Notes: generated from the sequence alone by a model not told the origin. A DNA stretch of 34,903 nucleotides from UBA10427 sp003500135 (GCA_963966275.1 CAWZYQ010000025.1:1-34903), one strand, 5' to 3'. Shown: positions 8,336 to 16,344, counted from the first letter of the stretch. A program made the numbers and translations.

Positions 8336-9019
8336 TTAACTTAACATATCAAATAAAGCGTCAATAGCTGATTTTATATTGTTGCGTATGTCGAGAATGT
8401 TTGCCTCCATCATATAGCACGGTGCGGTAATAATCTTATTTTTTTGGTCTATGGAAATTTCATCCACTTTTTTCATTACCGCCACGGCTCCTGCCTGTTC
8501 CATACCGGCACTGATCGCGGCAATATCGTAAGGTGAGGAGTCTTCTGTACTGCCTACAGTGAGTGTTGGTTGAATAGTAGTCCCTTCAAGAGCCTTAGCT
8601 ATTACCGTTGGCCCCATACATAGCCCTACAACAGGTTTTTGGGCCTCTATCGTACTTTTAATCGCATCGGCAACCTCCTGCAAAATGTCTCCCTCCGGCC
8701 CCGAAAAAGCCCATTTAGTTAAATTTTTGGCGGCGCCAAAACCACCAGGCAGTACCAATGCATCCATTTCTCCAATATTAAATTCACTTAATGGTTGAAT
8801 TTGCCCCCTGGCTATTCTGGCCGACTCAACCAGCACATTTCTGGCTTCTGGCATTTCTTCACCGGTCACGTGATTAATGACATGATGCTGTTCGATATCA
8901 GGGGCGTATATGCTATATTCTGCCTTGTGCTCGGCGATAGCTAATAACGTAAAAACTGCCTCGTGGATTTCACTGCCGTCATAAACACCGTTGCCTGATA
9001 ATATAACTCCTATCTTCAT
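8336..9019 (-). CDS. elbB: ElbB-like glyoxalase, DJ-1/PfpI superfamily
   Basis: The 227-residue product matches the ElbB family, described as isoprenoid-biosynthesis proteins with an amidotransferase-like domain and reported in E. coli to have glyoxalase activity. It opens MKIGVILSGNGVYDGSEIHE, with the GNGVYDGSEIHEA signature. The nucleophile elbow is VVGLCMGPTVIAKAL with Cys134. The ALVLPGGFGAAKNL loop is typical of DJ-1/PfpI folds. The start is the ATG at 9019. It stands alone and converges on rng across a bidirectional terminator. A 19-bp imperfect palindrome at 9078-9096 lies upstream. Confidence 0.92.
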   Translation of the reverse strand: MKIGVILSGNGVYDGSEIHEAVFTLLAIAEHKAEYSIYAPDIEQHHVINHVTGEEMPEARNVLVESARIARGQIQPLSEFNIGEMDALVLPGGFGAAKNLTKWAFSGPEGDILQEVADAIKSTIEAQKPVVGLCMGPTVIAKALEGTTIQPTLTVGSTEDSSPYDIAAISAGMEQAGAVAVMKKVDEISIDQKNKIITAPCYMMEANILDIRNNIKSAIDALFDMLS

Positions 9020-9077
9020 TGTGATTGGGATTTGTTCGGTTAAACATAATGTTAAGCTGCTTCAATGCATGTAGCGC

Positions 9078-9096
9078 CTTAACCATAATGGTGAAG
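9078..9096. promoter_or_regulatory. 19-bp imperfect palindrome upstream of the ElbB-like gene
   Basis: CTTAACCATAATGGTGAAG reads as a dyad with one mismatch between 9-bp arms and a single central base. The centre has no room for an RNA loop, so a dimeric DNA-binding protein site is more likely than a hairpin. It lies 59 bp before the start at 9019. No matching regulator gene is nearby. Confidence 0.3.
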
Positions 9097-9168
9097 TTAA
9101 AAAACTGCAATCAAAAAATCAGCTAGTCTGTATGAAATAAAAGGCTTATTTTCCTTTCCTCGTTATGA

Positions 9169-9399
9169 CTAGATGATATTATCCTGTAGGGTATAATTAA
9201 TGGAATTTGATTCATTCTCAAACCAGTATTCGTACTCCGCGTAGTCGATGCAATCATCGGCCACCTCACCGTTGATAGCAAGTGAAAAAAAACTGGTTTC
9301 CGGTAACCAATTCATTAACTTAGAGGCCTGTAGGAAAGGTAATCGGGATAATCGTACAAAAATGAAATCTTGAAAGTACTTCGGTTGAGCTTTGATCAT
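9169..9399 (-). CDS. 76-residue protein of unknown function
   Basis: The frame starts at the ATG at 9399 and encodes 76 residues. I do not recognise a named family. The protein looks compact and structured: a mixed strand/helix beginning (FIFVRLSRLPFLQASKLMNW), then LPETSFFSLAINGEVADDC, then an acidic aromatic stretch IDYAEYEYWFENE. Composition is normal for a soluble protein, with no signal peptide or membrane segment. It is a single gene divergent from the endonuclease-like gene at 9538. It is probably real because it fills the interval on its own strand and looks like a protein, but no function is offered. Confidence 0.65.
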   Translation of the reverse strand: MIKAQPKYFQDFIFVRLSRLPFLQASKLMNWLPETSFFSLAINGEVADDCIDYAEYEYWFENESNSINYTLQDNII

Positions 9400-9463
9400 G
9401 ACGGTAAAAAATAGTATGCATTCATAACAAATTTACGTTTTTTGTACTAGAAAGGATGTGTGG

Positions 9464-9492
9464 TTTGGTTATTTAATTGTTAACTATATTTG
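9464..9492 (+). promoter_or_regulatory. Bacteroidota-type promoter for the endonuclease-like gene
   Basis: TTTG at 9464-9467 is followed after 17 nt by TATATTTG at 9485-9492, an exact match to TAnnTTTG. Transcription would start near 9498, about 40 nt before the ATG at 9538. The spacing is at the short end of the usual range. Confidence 0.6.
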
Positions 9493-9537
9493 AACTTATT
9501 ATCTTTTTTCTGATTTTGATATGCAAAAAAACAGACT

Positions 9538-10560
9538 ATGAGAAAGGCAATCTGGTTAATCGCGGGGCTCTTATCTTGTTCTTTTCAATCTTATAAAGCA
9601 TTTACTCAAAATGTTAAAACAGAAAGTGAATTCACGGGAGCCTTTTACAACGTTGAAAACCTATTTGACACTATAAACCACCCTGATTTTCGCGATGATG
9701 ACTTCACCCCTTTAGGTTCGAAATCATGGAACTCCTATCGATATTGGGCCAAATTGAAAAGAATAAGTCAGGTACTAACCAACGCAGGTCAATGGAACGG
9801 ACTGTCAATAATAGGACTTTGTGAAATTGAAAACCGGAACGTCTTAATTGACCTTGTATCAAAAACTTCTTTGAAAAAATACGATTATCGCATTGTTCAT
9901 GAAGATTCTAAGGATGAACGGGGAATTGATGTAGCGCTTCTTTTTAAAGCGAGTCGTTTTCAATACCAATGGCATCGTTCTATATCTGTGGCATTGCCGA
10001 ATGACAATAAAACCAGGGACATTCTTGCCGTTAAAGGAATGATCACAAATGAAATCCCTGTTTTGATAATGGTAAATCACTGGCCTTCGCGCTGGGGAGG
10101 AAAAATTAAAACTTCGGCACTTCGATCACAAGCATCCGAAACATTGAAGAAATCAATAGTGGCGCTACGTGATTCTTTACCGGCCACCAACCTGCTTATC
10201 ATGGGCGATTTTAATGATACTCCCGAAGATTTAAGCCTTAAAAGTTTATTTCGCTTTTTGTCAGAAAATTATGATTATCACCATACTTCAATTGCAAACA
10301 ATAGTAAGGTGGAAGGAACCATCTATCATAAAGACGGTAATTTCGGAGGCTGGCAACTTTTTGATCAGGTCGTATTGGCTCAGCCTAAGAATATTAAACA
10401 AAAGTTACATTGGAAATACAGTGAAATATACGGTCAGGAATGGTTACTGGACAATAGGCTGACCAGACCGTACCGAAGTTATCAGGGGCCTGTTTACTTA
10501 GGAGGTTATAGCGACCATCTTCCGGTGGTGTTTAAATTGGAAGTAATTAGTGGCCATTAG
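9538..10560 (+). CDS. secreted endonuclease/exonuclease/phosphatase-fold protein
   Basis: The 340-residue product starts with an export signal (MRKAIWLIAGLLSCSFQSYK). The mature part has the endonuclease/exonuclease/phosphatase fold. It opens with TGAFYNVENLFDTINHPDF, the NVENLFD strand seen in bacterial secreted members. Other landmarks are GLCEIENR (metal-binding Glu), VMVNHWPSRWGGK, LLIMGDFNDTPED (catalytic Asp and Asn) and the terminal GGYSDHLPVVFKL (Asp-His pair). All expected active-site positions are present. The substrate is not predictable; nuclease or phosphodiesterase are both possible. It converges on the ATP-grasp gene with only 2 bp between the stops. Confidence 0.9.
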   Translation: MRKAIWLIAGLLSCSFQSYKAFTQNVKTESEFTGAFYNVENLFDTINHPDFRDDDFTPLGSKSWNSYRYWAKLKRISQVLTNAGQWNGLSIIGLCEIENRNVLIDLVSKTSLKKYDYRIVHEDSKDERGIDVALLFKASRFQYQWHRSISVALPNDNKTRDILAVKGMITNEIPVLIMVNHWPSRWGGKIKTSALRSQASETLKKSIVALRDSLPATNLLIMGDFNDTPEDLSLKSLFRFLSENYDYHHTSIANNSKVEGTIYHKDGNFGGWQLFDQVVLAQPKNIKQKLHWKYSEIYGQEWLLDNRLTRPYRSYQGPVYLGGYSDHLPVVFKLEVISGH

Positions 10561-10562
10561 TT

Positions 10563-11591
10563 TTACTGTCTTATATGACAATAAAGGTCTTTTATAAATG
10601 GCCATGAACGGCTGTAGCTAATGCCCTTTTTATGGTTTGCCTGAGATATTTCGTAAATGATTTTCATATGCTGCGCTACATCTTTATAGGCCTGGATAAG
10701 GTTCATGTCCGGGTCATAAATATGGGCAGGTTCCGAACTGACGCCATTTAATTCAAGCACCTTAATGCCATTTCCTTCGTAAAGATTTTTAAGGCTTTTA
10801 ACTTTAATATCAAACCGGCCGTAGCAATAACCCGTCATGTTTTTGGTGATTTCGTCAAATACTTCTATCAAATTTTCATTGATCAAGTGATTCCCGTTAA
10901 TGAATTTCGTGCCCCTGCAGTGATTACCAATAGGTTCCATCACTAATTCTTCACCACTTGCCGGTATTTTTTTGAGAGATTCGCCATACTTCTTTCTGAA
11001 ATATTCTATTTTGTCGTAGGCCCTGATATTTCCAGCAAGTAATTCTTCTACGGTTTTTACATTGTCACCTGTTACTTTTAAAAATGATTTTTGAACGACA
11101 GATGAAATATTACCGCTTTTCTGATCCGGAAAGCGGTAATATAAAACTCCGAGTTCCAATGGTAAATCAATATATTCCTGTAATATGACCTTCCCACATT
11201 GCATACGGTACATGTAGTTGTACAGTCCTTTTTGATCGTCTATCTTTTCTACATTTGTACCTCGTTCACCTATATCGGGCTTTGCGATCATGGGATATTT
11301 CAATGGTAATTCCGATATTTCATTCTTCCATTCTTCCGCTTCTAAATCTATCACCATCATATCAGGCAGATATTTTTCCGGAATCATTTCTAGCGCTTTC
11401 GATTTCGAATCCCCCATCACTCCACCGTATTTAAACGCAGAATTGACTGCGGAAAAGTACATTATTGAACGGGCTTTTAATGCCAAATAGGCCCCGTAAA
11501 AGAACATGGGTGTATAAAAAATGAGATAATGCCAGTACTCATATTTGAATACTTTTTGTATTTTGAGACTTAGTTTTTTGGATAATGTCAT
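10563..11591 (-). CDS. ATP-grasp ligase of unknown substrate
   Basis: The 342-residue product has an ATP-grasp domain like that of D-alanine-D-alanine ligases. The ATP-binding strand is YPMIAKPDIGERGTNVEKI, the next landmark is VILQEYIDLPLELGVLYYRF, and the metal-binding end is FDIKVKSLKN followed by KVLELNGVSSEPAHIYDP. The first about 80 residues are unlike Ddl: a hydrophobic aromatic stretch YWHYLIFYTPMFFYGAYLAL, then YFSAVNSAFKYGGVMGDSKS. That segment may sit on the membrane. Such enzymes join a carboxylate to an amine using ATP. No neighbour suggests the substrate. Confidence 0.85.
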   Translation of the reverse strand: MTLSKKLSLKIQKVFKYEYWHYLIFYTPMFFYGAYLALKARSIMYFSAVNSAFKYGGVMGDSKSKALEMIPEKYLPDMMVIDLEAEEWKNEISELPLKYPMIAKPDIGERGTNVEKIDDQKGLYNYMYRMQCGKVILQEYIDLPLELGVLYYRFPDQKSGNISSVVQKSFLKVTGDNVKTVEELLAGNIRAYDKIEYFRKKYGESLKKIPASGEELVMEPIGNHCRGTKFINGNHLINENLIEVFDEITKNMTGYCYGRFDIKVKSLKNLYEGNGIKVLELNGVSSEPAHIYDPDMNLIQAYKDVAQHMKIIYEISQANHKKGISYSRSWPFIKDLYCHIRQ

Positions 11592-11645
11592 CTATTTAGA
11601 TCGCTAAACAGCATTGGCAAACTAGTGCAATTGTAATAAAAAAGT

Positions 11646-11698
11646 AAACTTGTCGTATTAAAAGTTAACTATTGGCGGTAACGCGACAAATTTTTTTT
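11646..11698 (+). terminator. candidate terminator or attenuator hairpin upstream of the DinB-like gene
   Basis: TTGTCG (11650-11655) pairs with CGACAA (11684-11689), an inner GTTA/TAAC helix extends the fold, and T8 follows at 11691-11698. Flanking AAA/TTT can add three pairs past a mismatch. The loop is long, so stability is uncertain. It lies in the divergent region and could only stop plus-strand transcripts that begin within the preceding about 60 bp, or read-through. Confidence 0.35.
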
Positions 11699-11733
11699 GT
11701 GGTACCAATATTTTTAAATCAAAAGACATTTGA

Positions 11734-12240
11734 ATGAACCAGTTATATCAGGCAAGTCAAAATATCCTAGAACAATTAAAAGAATTAACCCTTCAACTGT
11801 CAGATGAAGAATATATTAATTCTTTAAACATGCTTTCAGGTAATACCATTGGTAAACACGTACGCCATATAATTGAATTTTTTGATGTTTTGGCCTCGGG
11901 GTATTCAAAATCAGTAGTATCTTACGATAACCGGGCCCACGATCCCTTTTTGGAACAAAACAGAGATTTGGTCTTAAATAAAATCGTGGAATTACAACGT
12001 TGGCTGGCTACAAAGCCTATGGACAAGGAACTGATTTTAGCCGCCGGTTATTCTGAAAATGAAGATACTACACTAAAAATAAAATCGTCCTATTTCAGGG
12101 AGCTTTCATATAACATCGAGCATGCCATCCATCATATGGCAATCATTAAAATGACTGTAATAACCATTTTTCCACACATCAAACTGCCATCGCAGTTCGG
12201 TATAGCGTATTCTACGATACGTTTTGACTACACCCAATAA
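11734..12240 (+). CDS. DinB-like four-helix-bundle protein
   Basis: The 168-residue product looks like the DinB/YfiT four-helix-bundle superfamily, whose members bind a metal through histidines and often act as thiol-dependent transferases or hydrolases. Candidate ligands are the histidines in NTIGKHVRHIIEFFDVL (about residues 38-54) and in YNIEHAIHHMAIIKMTV (about 126-142). There is no signal peptide. The start is the ATG at 11734. It is divergent from the ATP-grasp gene, and the DUF2147 gene follows 37 nt downstream on the same strand. The specific reaction is unknown. Confidence 0.82.
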   Translation: MNQLYQASQNILEQLKELTLQLSDEEYINSLNMLSGNTIGKHVRHIIEFFDVLASGYSKSVVSYDNRAHDPFLEQNRDLVLNKIVELQRWLATKPMDKELILAAGYSENEDTTLKIKSSYFRELSYNIEHAIHHMAIIKMTVITIFPHIKLPSQFGIAYSTIRFDYTQ

Positions 12241-12277
12241 TTGGCAGGATTTTAGCTGTGTATTACTTAAATTTTTT

Positions 12278-12715
12278 ATGATGAAAACGCTTTTAATTTA
12301 TTGTTTCGCTTTTATACTATCAGGTACAACAGCGACATTTGCCCAAAACAGCATTTCAGGCATCTGGAAAACCGGGGACAACAAATATTTGGTTAAAATA
12401 GACCGGCTTGGCGAAAAGGCCACTGGTAGGATCGTATGGTTGGAAAATGCAACTGATGCTACGGGCAAACCGGTTCTGGATAAAAACAATCCTAACGCAA
12501 AAATGAGAAACCTGCCTATAAAAGGCCTGAAAATCATTGAAGATATGGTTTATAATGCCGAAAACAAATCATGGGAAGGAGGCATTCTTTATTGGCCGGA
12601 AAACGGAGTGACATATAACTGCCGCATTACCCCAAAGGGGAACAGTCTCGCCCTATCACTTTGGCAAAACGACCCTTCTTCTACAAAAACAATGTCGTGG
12701 AGTCGAAAACAGTGA
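12278..12715 (+). CDS. exported DUF2147-family protein
   Basis: The 145-residue product has an N-terminal signal peptide (MMKTLLIYCFAFILSG, cleaved near TFAQ-NS). It is followed by the DUF2147 landmarks: SISGIWKTGDNKYLVKI, GRIVWLENATDATGKPVLD, a GLKIIEDM turn and the closing WENDPSS-type segment (LWQNDPSSTKTMSW). The family is small, beta-rich and of unknown function. I chose the ATG at 12278. A frame-open TTG at 12224 would place 18 non-signal residues before the signal peptide and overlap the previous gene. An ATG one codon later (12281) is equally possible. Confidence 0.88.
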   Translation: MMKTLLIYCFAFILSGTTATFAQNSISGIWKTGDNKYLVKIDRLGEKATGRIVWLENATDATGKPVLDKNNPNAKMRNLPIKGLKIIEDMVYNAENKSWEGGILYWPENGVTYNCRITPKGNSLALSLWQNDPSSTKTMSWSRKQ

Positions 12716-12790
12716 CTTCAAATCATTTAAGGTGAAAAATGCAAAAATTGTGATCGGGCACGAATCTTTTATTCATCGTTTGTAGTACAT

Positions 12791-12835
12791 ATAAGTGAGG
12801 ACTTGTTAGTTAAATAAACTACAAAGTCCGCTTAT
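12791..12835 (+). other. long interrupted hairpin in the 5' region of the cytidylate-kinase-like gene
   Basis: ATAAG (12791-12795), GGACTT (12799-12804) and TAGT (12807-12810) pair in order with ACTA, AAGTCC and CTTAT on the 3' side, ending at 12835. This gives about 15 pairs with two small internal loops and a TAAATAA loop. No T-run follows, so it is not a standard terminator. It ends 20 nt before the ATG at 12856 and could affect translation or stability. Confidence 0.4.
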
Positions 12836-12855
12836 TTCAATAAAAATCTAGTGCT

Positions 12856-13560
12856 ATGAATGATACCCTAAGTAAATACATGGAGAAGCGCCTGAGCAAG
12901 GAGCCTCCAAAAGTAAAGAAAAGACCGGAAGATTATGGTCCGGTGATAACGATTTCGCGTCAATATGGATGCCCTGCTAAAAAAATCACAGAAAAATTAG
13001 CAGAGGCGCTCAATGCACGTGAGCAATCGCAGCATACTACTAATAACTGGACATGGGTGGGTAAGGAGATTTTTGCCGAATCGGCTCGTTCATTAAATGT
13101 AGAGACCGAGCTAATTACAGATATTGCGAGCCGTGGTGACAGTGGGCTCCTGAATGAAATTCTCAGAAGCTATACTCATAAGTATTATCCGGGTGATATA
13201 AAAGTAAAAAAGACCATTGGCGCTTACATAAGAAGTATGGCGGAAGAAGGACACCGAATCATTTTGGGTCGTGGTGGGGTTTCAATTTGTCATGACATCA
13301 AAAAATCATTGCATGTTAGGATCTATGCCCCTTTGGATTATAGGGTCAATGTAATAAGTCGCAAATATGAAATTCCTCTTACAGAGGCAGAAAGAAGAAT
13401 CAATGAAATTGATAAGAAAAGGGAAGCGCTGCGACACTTTTTTGAAAAAGGAAAACCCAATGAATTAATCTTCGATGTGATGTATAATGGCATGACACTT
13501 TCCATTGAAGAAATTGTTGCTTCCATTAAGGAGACTGCCATAGCAAAAGGCATTTGTTAG
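12856..13560 (+). CDS. cytidylate-kinase-like family protein
   Basis: The 234-residue product belongs to the cytidylate-kinase-like group of P-loop-type kinases (Pfam AAA_26-like). It begins a core strand with VITISRQYGCPAKKITEKLA, where a typical kinase would have a P-loop GxxxxGK; the Gly-Cys-Pro-Ala-Lys-Lys version is characteristic of this group. Further landmarks are WTWVGKEIFAESA, HRIILGRGGVSICHD, LHVRIYAPLDYRVNVI and a terminal YDVM-like FDVMYNGMTLSIEEI. True Cmk is encoded elsewhere in most genomes, so nucleotide specificity is unproven. It is monocistronic in appearance and is followed by a 466-bp region without a gene. Confidence 0.85.
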   Translation: MNDTLSKYMEKRLSKEPPKVKKRPEDYGPVITISRQYGCPAKKITEKLAEALNAREQSQHTTNNWTWVGKEIFAESARSLNVETELITDIASRGDSGLLNEILRSYTHKYYPGDIKVKKTIGAYIRSMAEEGHRIILGRGGVSICHDIKKSLHVRIYAPLDYRVNVISRKYEIPLTEAERRINEIDKKREALRHFFEKGKPNELIFDVMYNGMTLSIEEIVASIKETAIAKGIC

Positions 13561-14026
13561 AGTACATTATGCAGGAACCTATGACACATGTAATGTTTAG
13601 AAGTGTCAAGGTTTCCTGCCATTGACGCAAAAATCGCCTTCCGATAATCGTTAATTTGCTTCAATTCTTTATTTTTCCCATAGTCTTCAGCGCTTTATAA
13701 CAGATAGGTAAAAAAATGATTTATCCTGTGGCAAAAAGGTTGGAACAGGTGTCATTTTTGTGAATCGGTTACCACTCCGCCATTTTTATGATATTTCCCG
13801 GTCAATATTTACAACAATTTGATGCATCAGAAATTATATCGATAAAGTAAACGTTGTATTATCTTTTTGTATATTTATCTACTAATACATTGTTTAGTAC
13901 AATAAATGGCTAAATATAATGAAATGAAGTTCTTTATATAACGCAAGTGAAATCCTGATAAATAACTTCTCAAGTTTTTAGCAGTTATTTTTCCATTTTT
14001 TTATCTTTGTACGGAGATTCTATTTT
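13561..14026. other. 466-bp intergenic region with no gene seen
   Basis: No convincing coding frame lies here; the longest ATG frames are 11-15 codons. An imperfect hairpin at 13571-13619 joins GCAGGAACCTATGACAC with GTGTCAAGGTTTCCTGC, with small bulges and no T-run, just after the cytidylate-kinase-like gene. The centre is A/T-rich without obvious repeats. The right end carries the recX promoter candidate. Confidence 0.6.
14002..14009 (+). promoter_or_regulatory. candidate -7 promoter element for recX
   Basis: TATCTTTG is an exact TAnnTTTG match 48 nt before the likely recX ATG at 14057. Transcription would start near 14015. This argues for the ATG over the TTG at 14027, which would leave a leader of only about 12 nt. 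No clear -33 TTTG was seen. Confidence 0.5.
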
Positions 14027-14056
14027 TTGTCTTTTTACAACACAAACCACAAGCCT

Positions 14057-14518
14057 ATGAATGAGCAATTGTTGAAAAAGACCAAAAGAAGGATGGCTAA
14101 TTATTGTGCGTACCGTGACAGAGCGGAGATCGAAGTGCGGGAAAAACTAGCCAATCTTGAACTATCTCAGCAAGAGATAGATTATATGGTCAATTTACTA
14201 CAGGAAGAAGATTTTTTAAACGAAGAAAGATTCGCGAAGAGTTTTGCAGGTAGCAAGTTCCGTTTAAAGAAATGGGGCAAGCTTAAAATCAAGCGCGAAC
14301 TTAAAAACAAAGGTCTTTCTAATGATTTAATCGAACTTGGTTTAAATGAAATCGAAGGACAGGCATATCTGGAAACACTGGAAGAGCTTGCGCAAAATAA
14401 GTTTGAGCAGTATAAAAACGAAGACCTTTTAAATCAAAAAACCAAAGTAGCAAGATTTCTTACAGTTAAGGGGTACGAGTCTGCATTGGTTTGGGGTGTG
14501 ATCAATCGACTTGGTTAA
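14057..14518 (+). CDS. recX: recombination regulator RecX
   Basis: RecX is a small helical protein that modulates RecA filaments. The product from the ATG at 14057 is 153 residues and mostly helical, with the three-helix repeats of the family. The first is MANYCAYRDRAEIEVREKL, then EIDYMVNLLQEEDFLNEERF with the conserved FLNEERFAKSF motif, then KIKRELKNKGLSNDLIELGL. An in-frame TTG at 14027 would add ten residues but sits very close to the predicted transcription start. The gene's end overlaps the converging DUF4230 gene by 17 nt. No recA is in the window. Confidence 0.9.
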   Translation: MNEQLLKKTKRRMANYCAYRDRAEIEVREKLANLELSQQEIDYMVNLLQEEDFLNEERFAKSFAGSKFRLKKWGKLKIKRELKNKGLSNDLIELGLNEIEGQAYLETLEELAQNKFEQYKNEDLLNQKTKVARFLTVKGYESALVWGVINRLG

Positions 14519-15203
14519 AGTCTTCATTGCGCAAAAATTCATTATGTCGAATGAAAACCCTTACTTTCTTTTCTGAGATGAAAGAAAACATTTCAGTGAG
14601 CATCTCTTCGGCTGCAGATTCGGTCTGATCCAGGATATTGGATTGCAAAGCAGCCTCTTTGATGTGGGCCTCCGCCTCGCGATATGCTTGCTGGAAAAAG
14701 GCCTTTTCACTTTGATCATCAGGAAATAACCGACTGTACCACCCTTTCCGGTCAAATTCGATGATTCGTGTTTCTTCATTGTTGAGCTTATGATAACAAA
14801 GCTCGGCGGCGGGAATAAAGACCTCAATGGTATCTCCGTTTATCCGTATGTCGTTATCGGTCATTCTTGCCAAATCAATGCAGCCCACAGCTTCTCCTGT
14901 CGCAACCATCAACAAACTTAAGTCCGGGTCAAAATCATATGTGCCTAGTGATGTGGAAGTTTTAATTTTACCACTGCTCAGGCGCTGAAACTCAAGCACT
15001 TCTTTAAAATGATGCTTTATAAGCTCAAGCTTGCCGATTCTTTCAACTTTTATCAGAATGCTTTCTTTCACTATTCTGTCCTGATTAGACCCCTCATTTT
15101 TGCCAAATGGCCAATGGTTGGTGAGGTATAAAGCGAGCGCCATGGCGCCCAAAAGCAACCACGGCAAAAGCTTCCAAATAGCGCTTATTATTAATTTACT
15201 CAT
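14502..15203 (-). CDS. DUF4230 membrane-anchored protein
   Basis: The product from the ATG at 15203 is 233 residues. One membrane segment near the N-terminus (IWKLLPWLLLGAMALALYL) is followed by a soluble domain of the DUF4230 type. Landmarks are ESILIKVERIGKLELIKHHF, STSLGTYDFDPDLSLLMVATG, EAVGCIDLARM and IRINGDTIEVFIPAAELCYH. Family function is unknown. An upstream in-frame start at 15248 would lie inside the preceding gene and add only basic residues, so I prefer 15203. That start overlaps the nitronate monooxygenase stop by 8 nt, implying coupled translation. The 3' end overlaps recX by 17 nt. Confidence 0.87.
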   Translation of the reverse strand: MSKLIISAIWKLLPWLLLGAMALALYLTNHWPFGKNEGSNQDRIVKESILIKVERIGKLELIKHHFKEVLEFQRLSSGKIKTSTSLGTYDFDPDLSLLMVATGEAVGCIDLARMTDNDIRINGDTIEVFIPAAELCYHKLNNEETRIIEFDRKGWYSRLFPDDQSEKAFFQQAYREAEAHIKEAALQSNILDQTESAAEEMLTEMFSFISEKKVRVFIRHNEFLRNEDFNQVD

Positions 15204-16224
15204 CTTTATGGGTTTCTTTCTTTCTCGAAACTTCCCAATAACCGCCAATCAAATTATCTACCACATCTGAAACCGATTGTATTGATGTAACATACGCAAT
15301 TGAAGGTCCTGCGCACCAAACAGTTTTGTATGTGGTATTCATAGCTGCTTTTTCCAGCATTTTCATCCCGCGATAGAAGGTGAGCATCTTCACAAATTTT
15401 TTTAACTTTTTATTCTTATTTAAAAGCGCCTCCAGCCAATTCTGTTTGGTGCCTGTTTTTTGCACATACGGCGTGTTAATGACCGTACAAGGGGTTCCCG
15501 ATAATTTGGTGGTCATTACGATATCATTGGAACCGTAATCTACAATAGCATTTTTATAATCATCCGATACGTCTGCTTCATGCGTGGCTATGAAGGGGCT
15601 TCCCATGGAAATGCCACAAGCGCCAAGTTCGAGCTTTTCTTTCAAGCCTTCACCATCTCCCACTCCTCCGGCAGAAATGACCGGAATGGAACAATGCTTT
15701 TTTAATAATGGAATCAATTCTTTTGCAGGAATATTCCCGGCATGACCTCCAGCCTCTCTATTTACGGCAATAAGGGCATCAGCGCCCAGGTCCTGCACTT
15801 TTTGTGCGTACTTTTCATCTACCACATCACAGAACACTTTCATGCCGCGTTCATGACAAAGTTCAATTATTTTTTTTGGGTTGCCCAGAGAGGTGATTAA
15901 GTAAGGAACTTTATACTCCAGGCAGGTTTCCAATTGCTCCTCAAGTTTGACATTCGATTTATTGGCTATCAGATTTATGCCATAAGGCCCTTCGCATTTT
16001 TCCGTTAATTCGTCAAGGGCCAGTCTGAACTGTGCATTGGTACGATAATTCAAAGCAGGTATGGCGCCGGTTATGCCCTGCTTTGAAGCAGCAATTACCA
16101 TTTTGGCGTTAGAGACTAAAAACATAGGCGCCATAATGACCGGGTAGCGGATACCCAACATTTCAGTCAAATCCGTTTTGATTGGGTCATACTTTTCTTC
16201 AAGCTTTTGTTGTTTTATTTCCAT
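15196..16224 (-). CDS. nitronate monooxygenase / 2-nitropropane dioxygenase family flavoprotein
   Basis: The 342-residue product is a TIM-barrel FMN enzyme of the nitronate monooxygenase family, which oxidises alkyl nitronates. Landmarks are the opening LGIRYPVIMAPMFLVSNAKM, the catalytic/FMN loop VNREAGGHAGNIPAKELI (with the expected His), and the phosphate-binding stretches VISAGGVGDGEGLKEKLEL and GACGISMGSPFIATHEA. The same family includes enoyl-ACP reductase FabK, so the physiological substrate is not settled by sequence. It is the first gene of a two-gene unit with the DUF4230 protein. A near-palindrome at 16231-16260 lies immediately before its ATG. Confidence 0.9.
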   Translation of the reverse strand: MEIKQQKLEEKYDPIKTDLTEMLGIRYPVIMAPMFLVSNAKMVIAASKQGITGAIPALNYRTNAQFRLALDELTEKCEGPYGINLIANKSNVKLEEQLETCLEYKVPYLITSLGNPKKIIELCHERGMKVFCDVVDEKYAQKVQDLGADALIAVNREAGGHAGNIPAKELIPLLKKHCSIPVISAGGVGDGEGLKEKLELGACGISMGSPFIATHEADVSDDYKNAIVDYGSNDIVMTTKLSGTPCTVINTPYVQKTGTKQNWLEALLNKNKKLKKFVKMLTFYRGMKMLEKAAMNTTYKTVWCAGPSIAYVTSIQSVSDVVDNLIGGYWEVSRKKETHKDE

Positions 16225-16230
16225 TATCTT

Positions 16231-16260
16231 ATTGTTTCACCTTGTAAGGTAAAAAACAAT
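16231..16260. repeat. 30-bp interrupted palindrome abutting the nitronate monooxygenase start
   Basis: Outer arms ATTGTTT (16231-16237) and AAACAAT (16254-16260) enclose inner arms ACCT and AGGT around TGTA. The arms are unequally spaced. It lies 7 nt upstream of the minus-strand ATG at 16224, so it could be a repressor site or an mRNA hairpin that hides the start. Confidence 0.4.
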
Positions 16261-16344
16261 GAAATCAGATGGAAATAAAAATAAGCTAATTTGAATTGAA
16301 ACTTTTTATTGGTTCTCGTGAAGCGCCATATTCAGATCGCCAAG

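Noticed and set aside
13571..13619. Intrinsic terminator after the cytidylate-kinase-like gene
   Set aside because: The hairpin is real but bulged, and no T-run follows (ATTGACGC). It is mentioned in the intergenic entry only.
13717..13764. 15-codon frame and an 11-codon frame near 13906 as small genes
   Set aside because: They are too short, with no distinctive composition or supporting signals.
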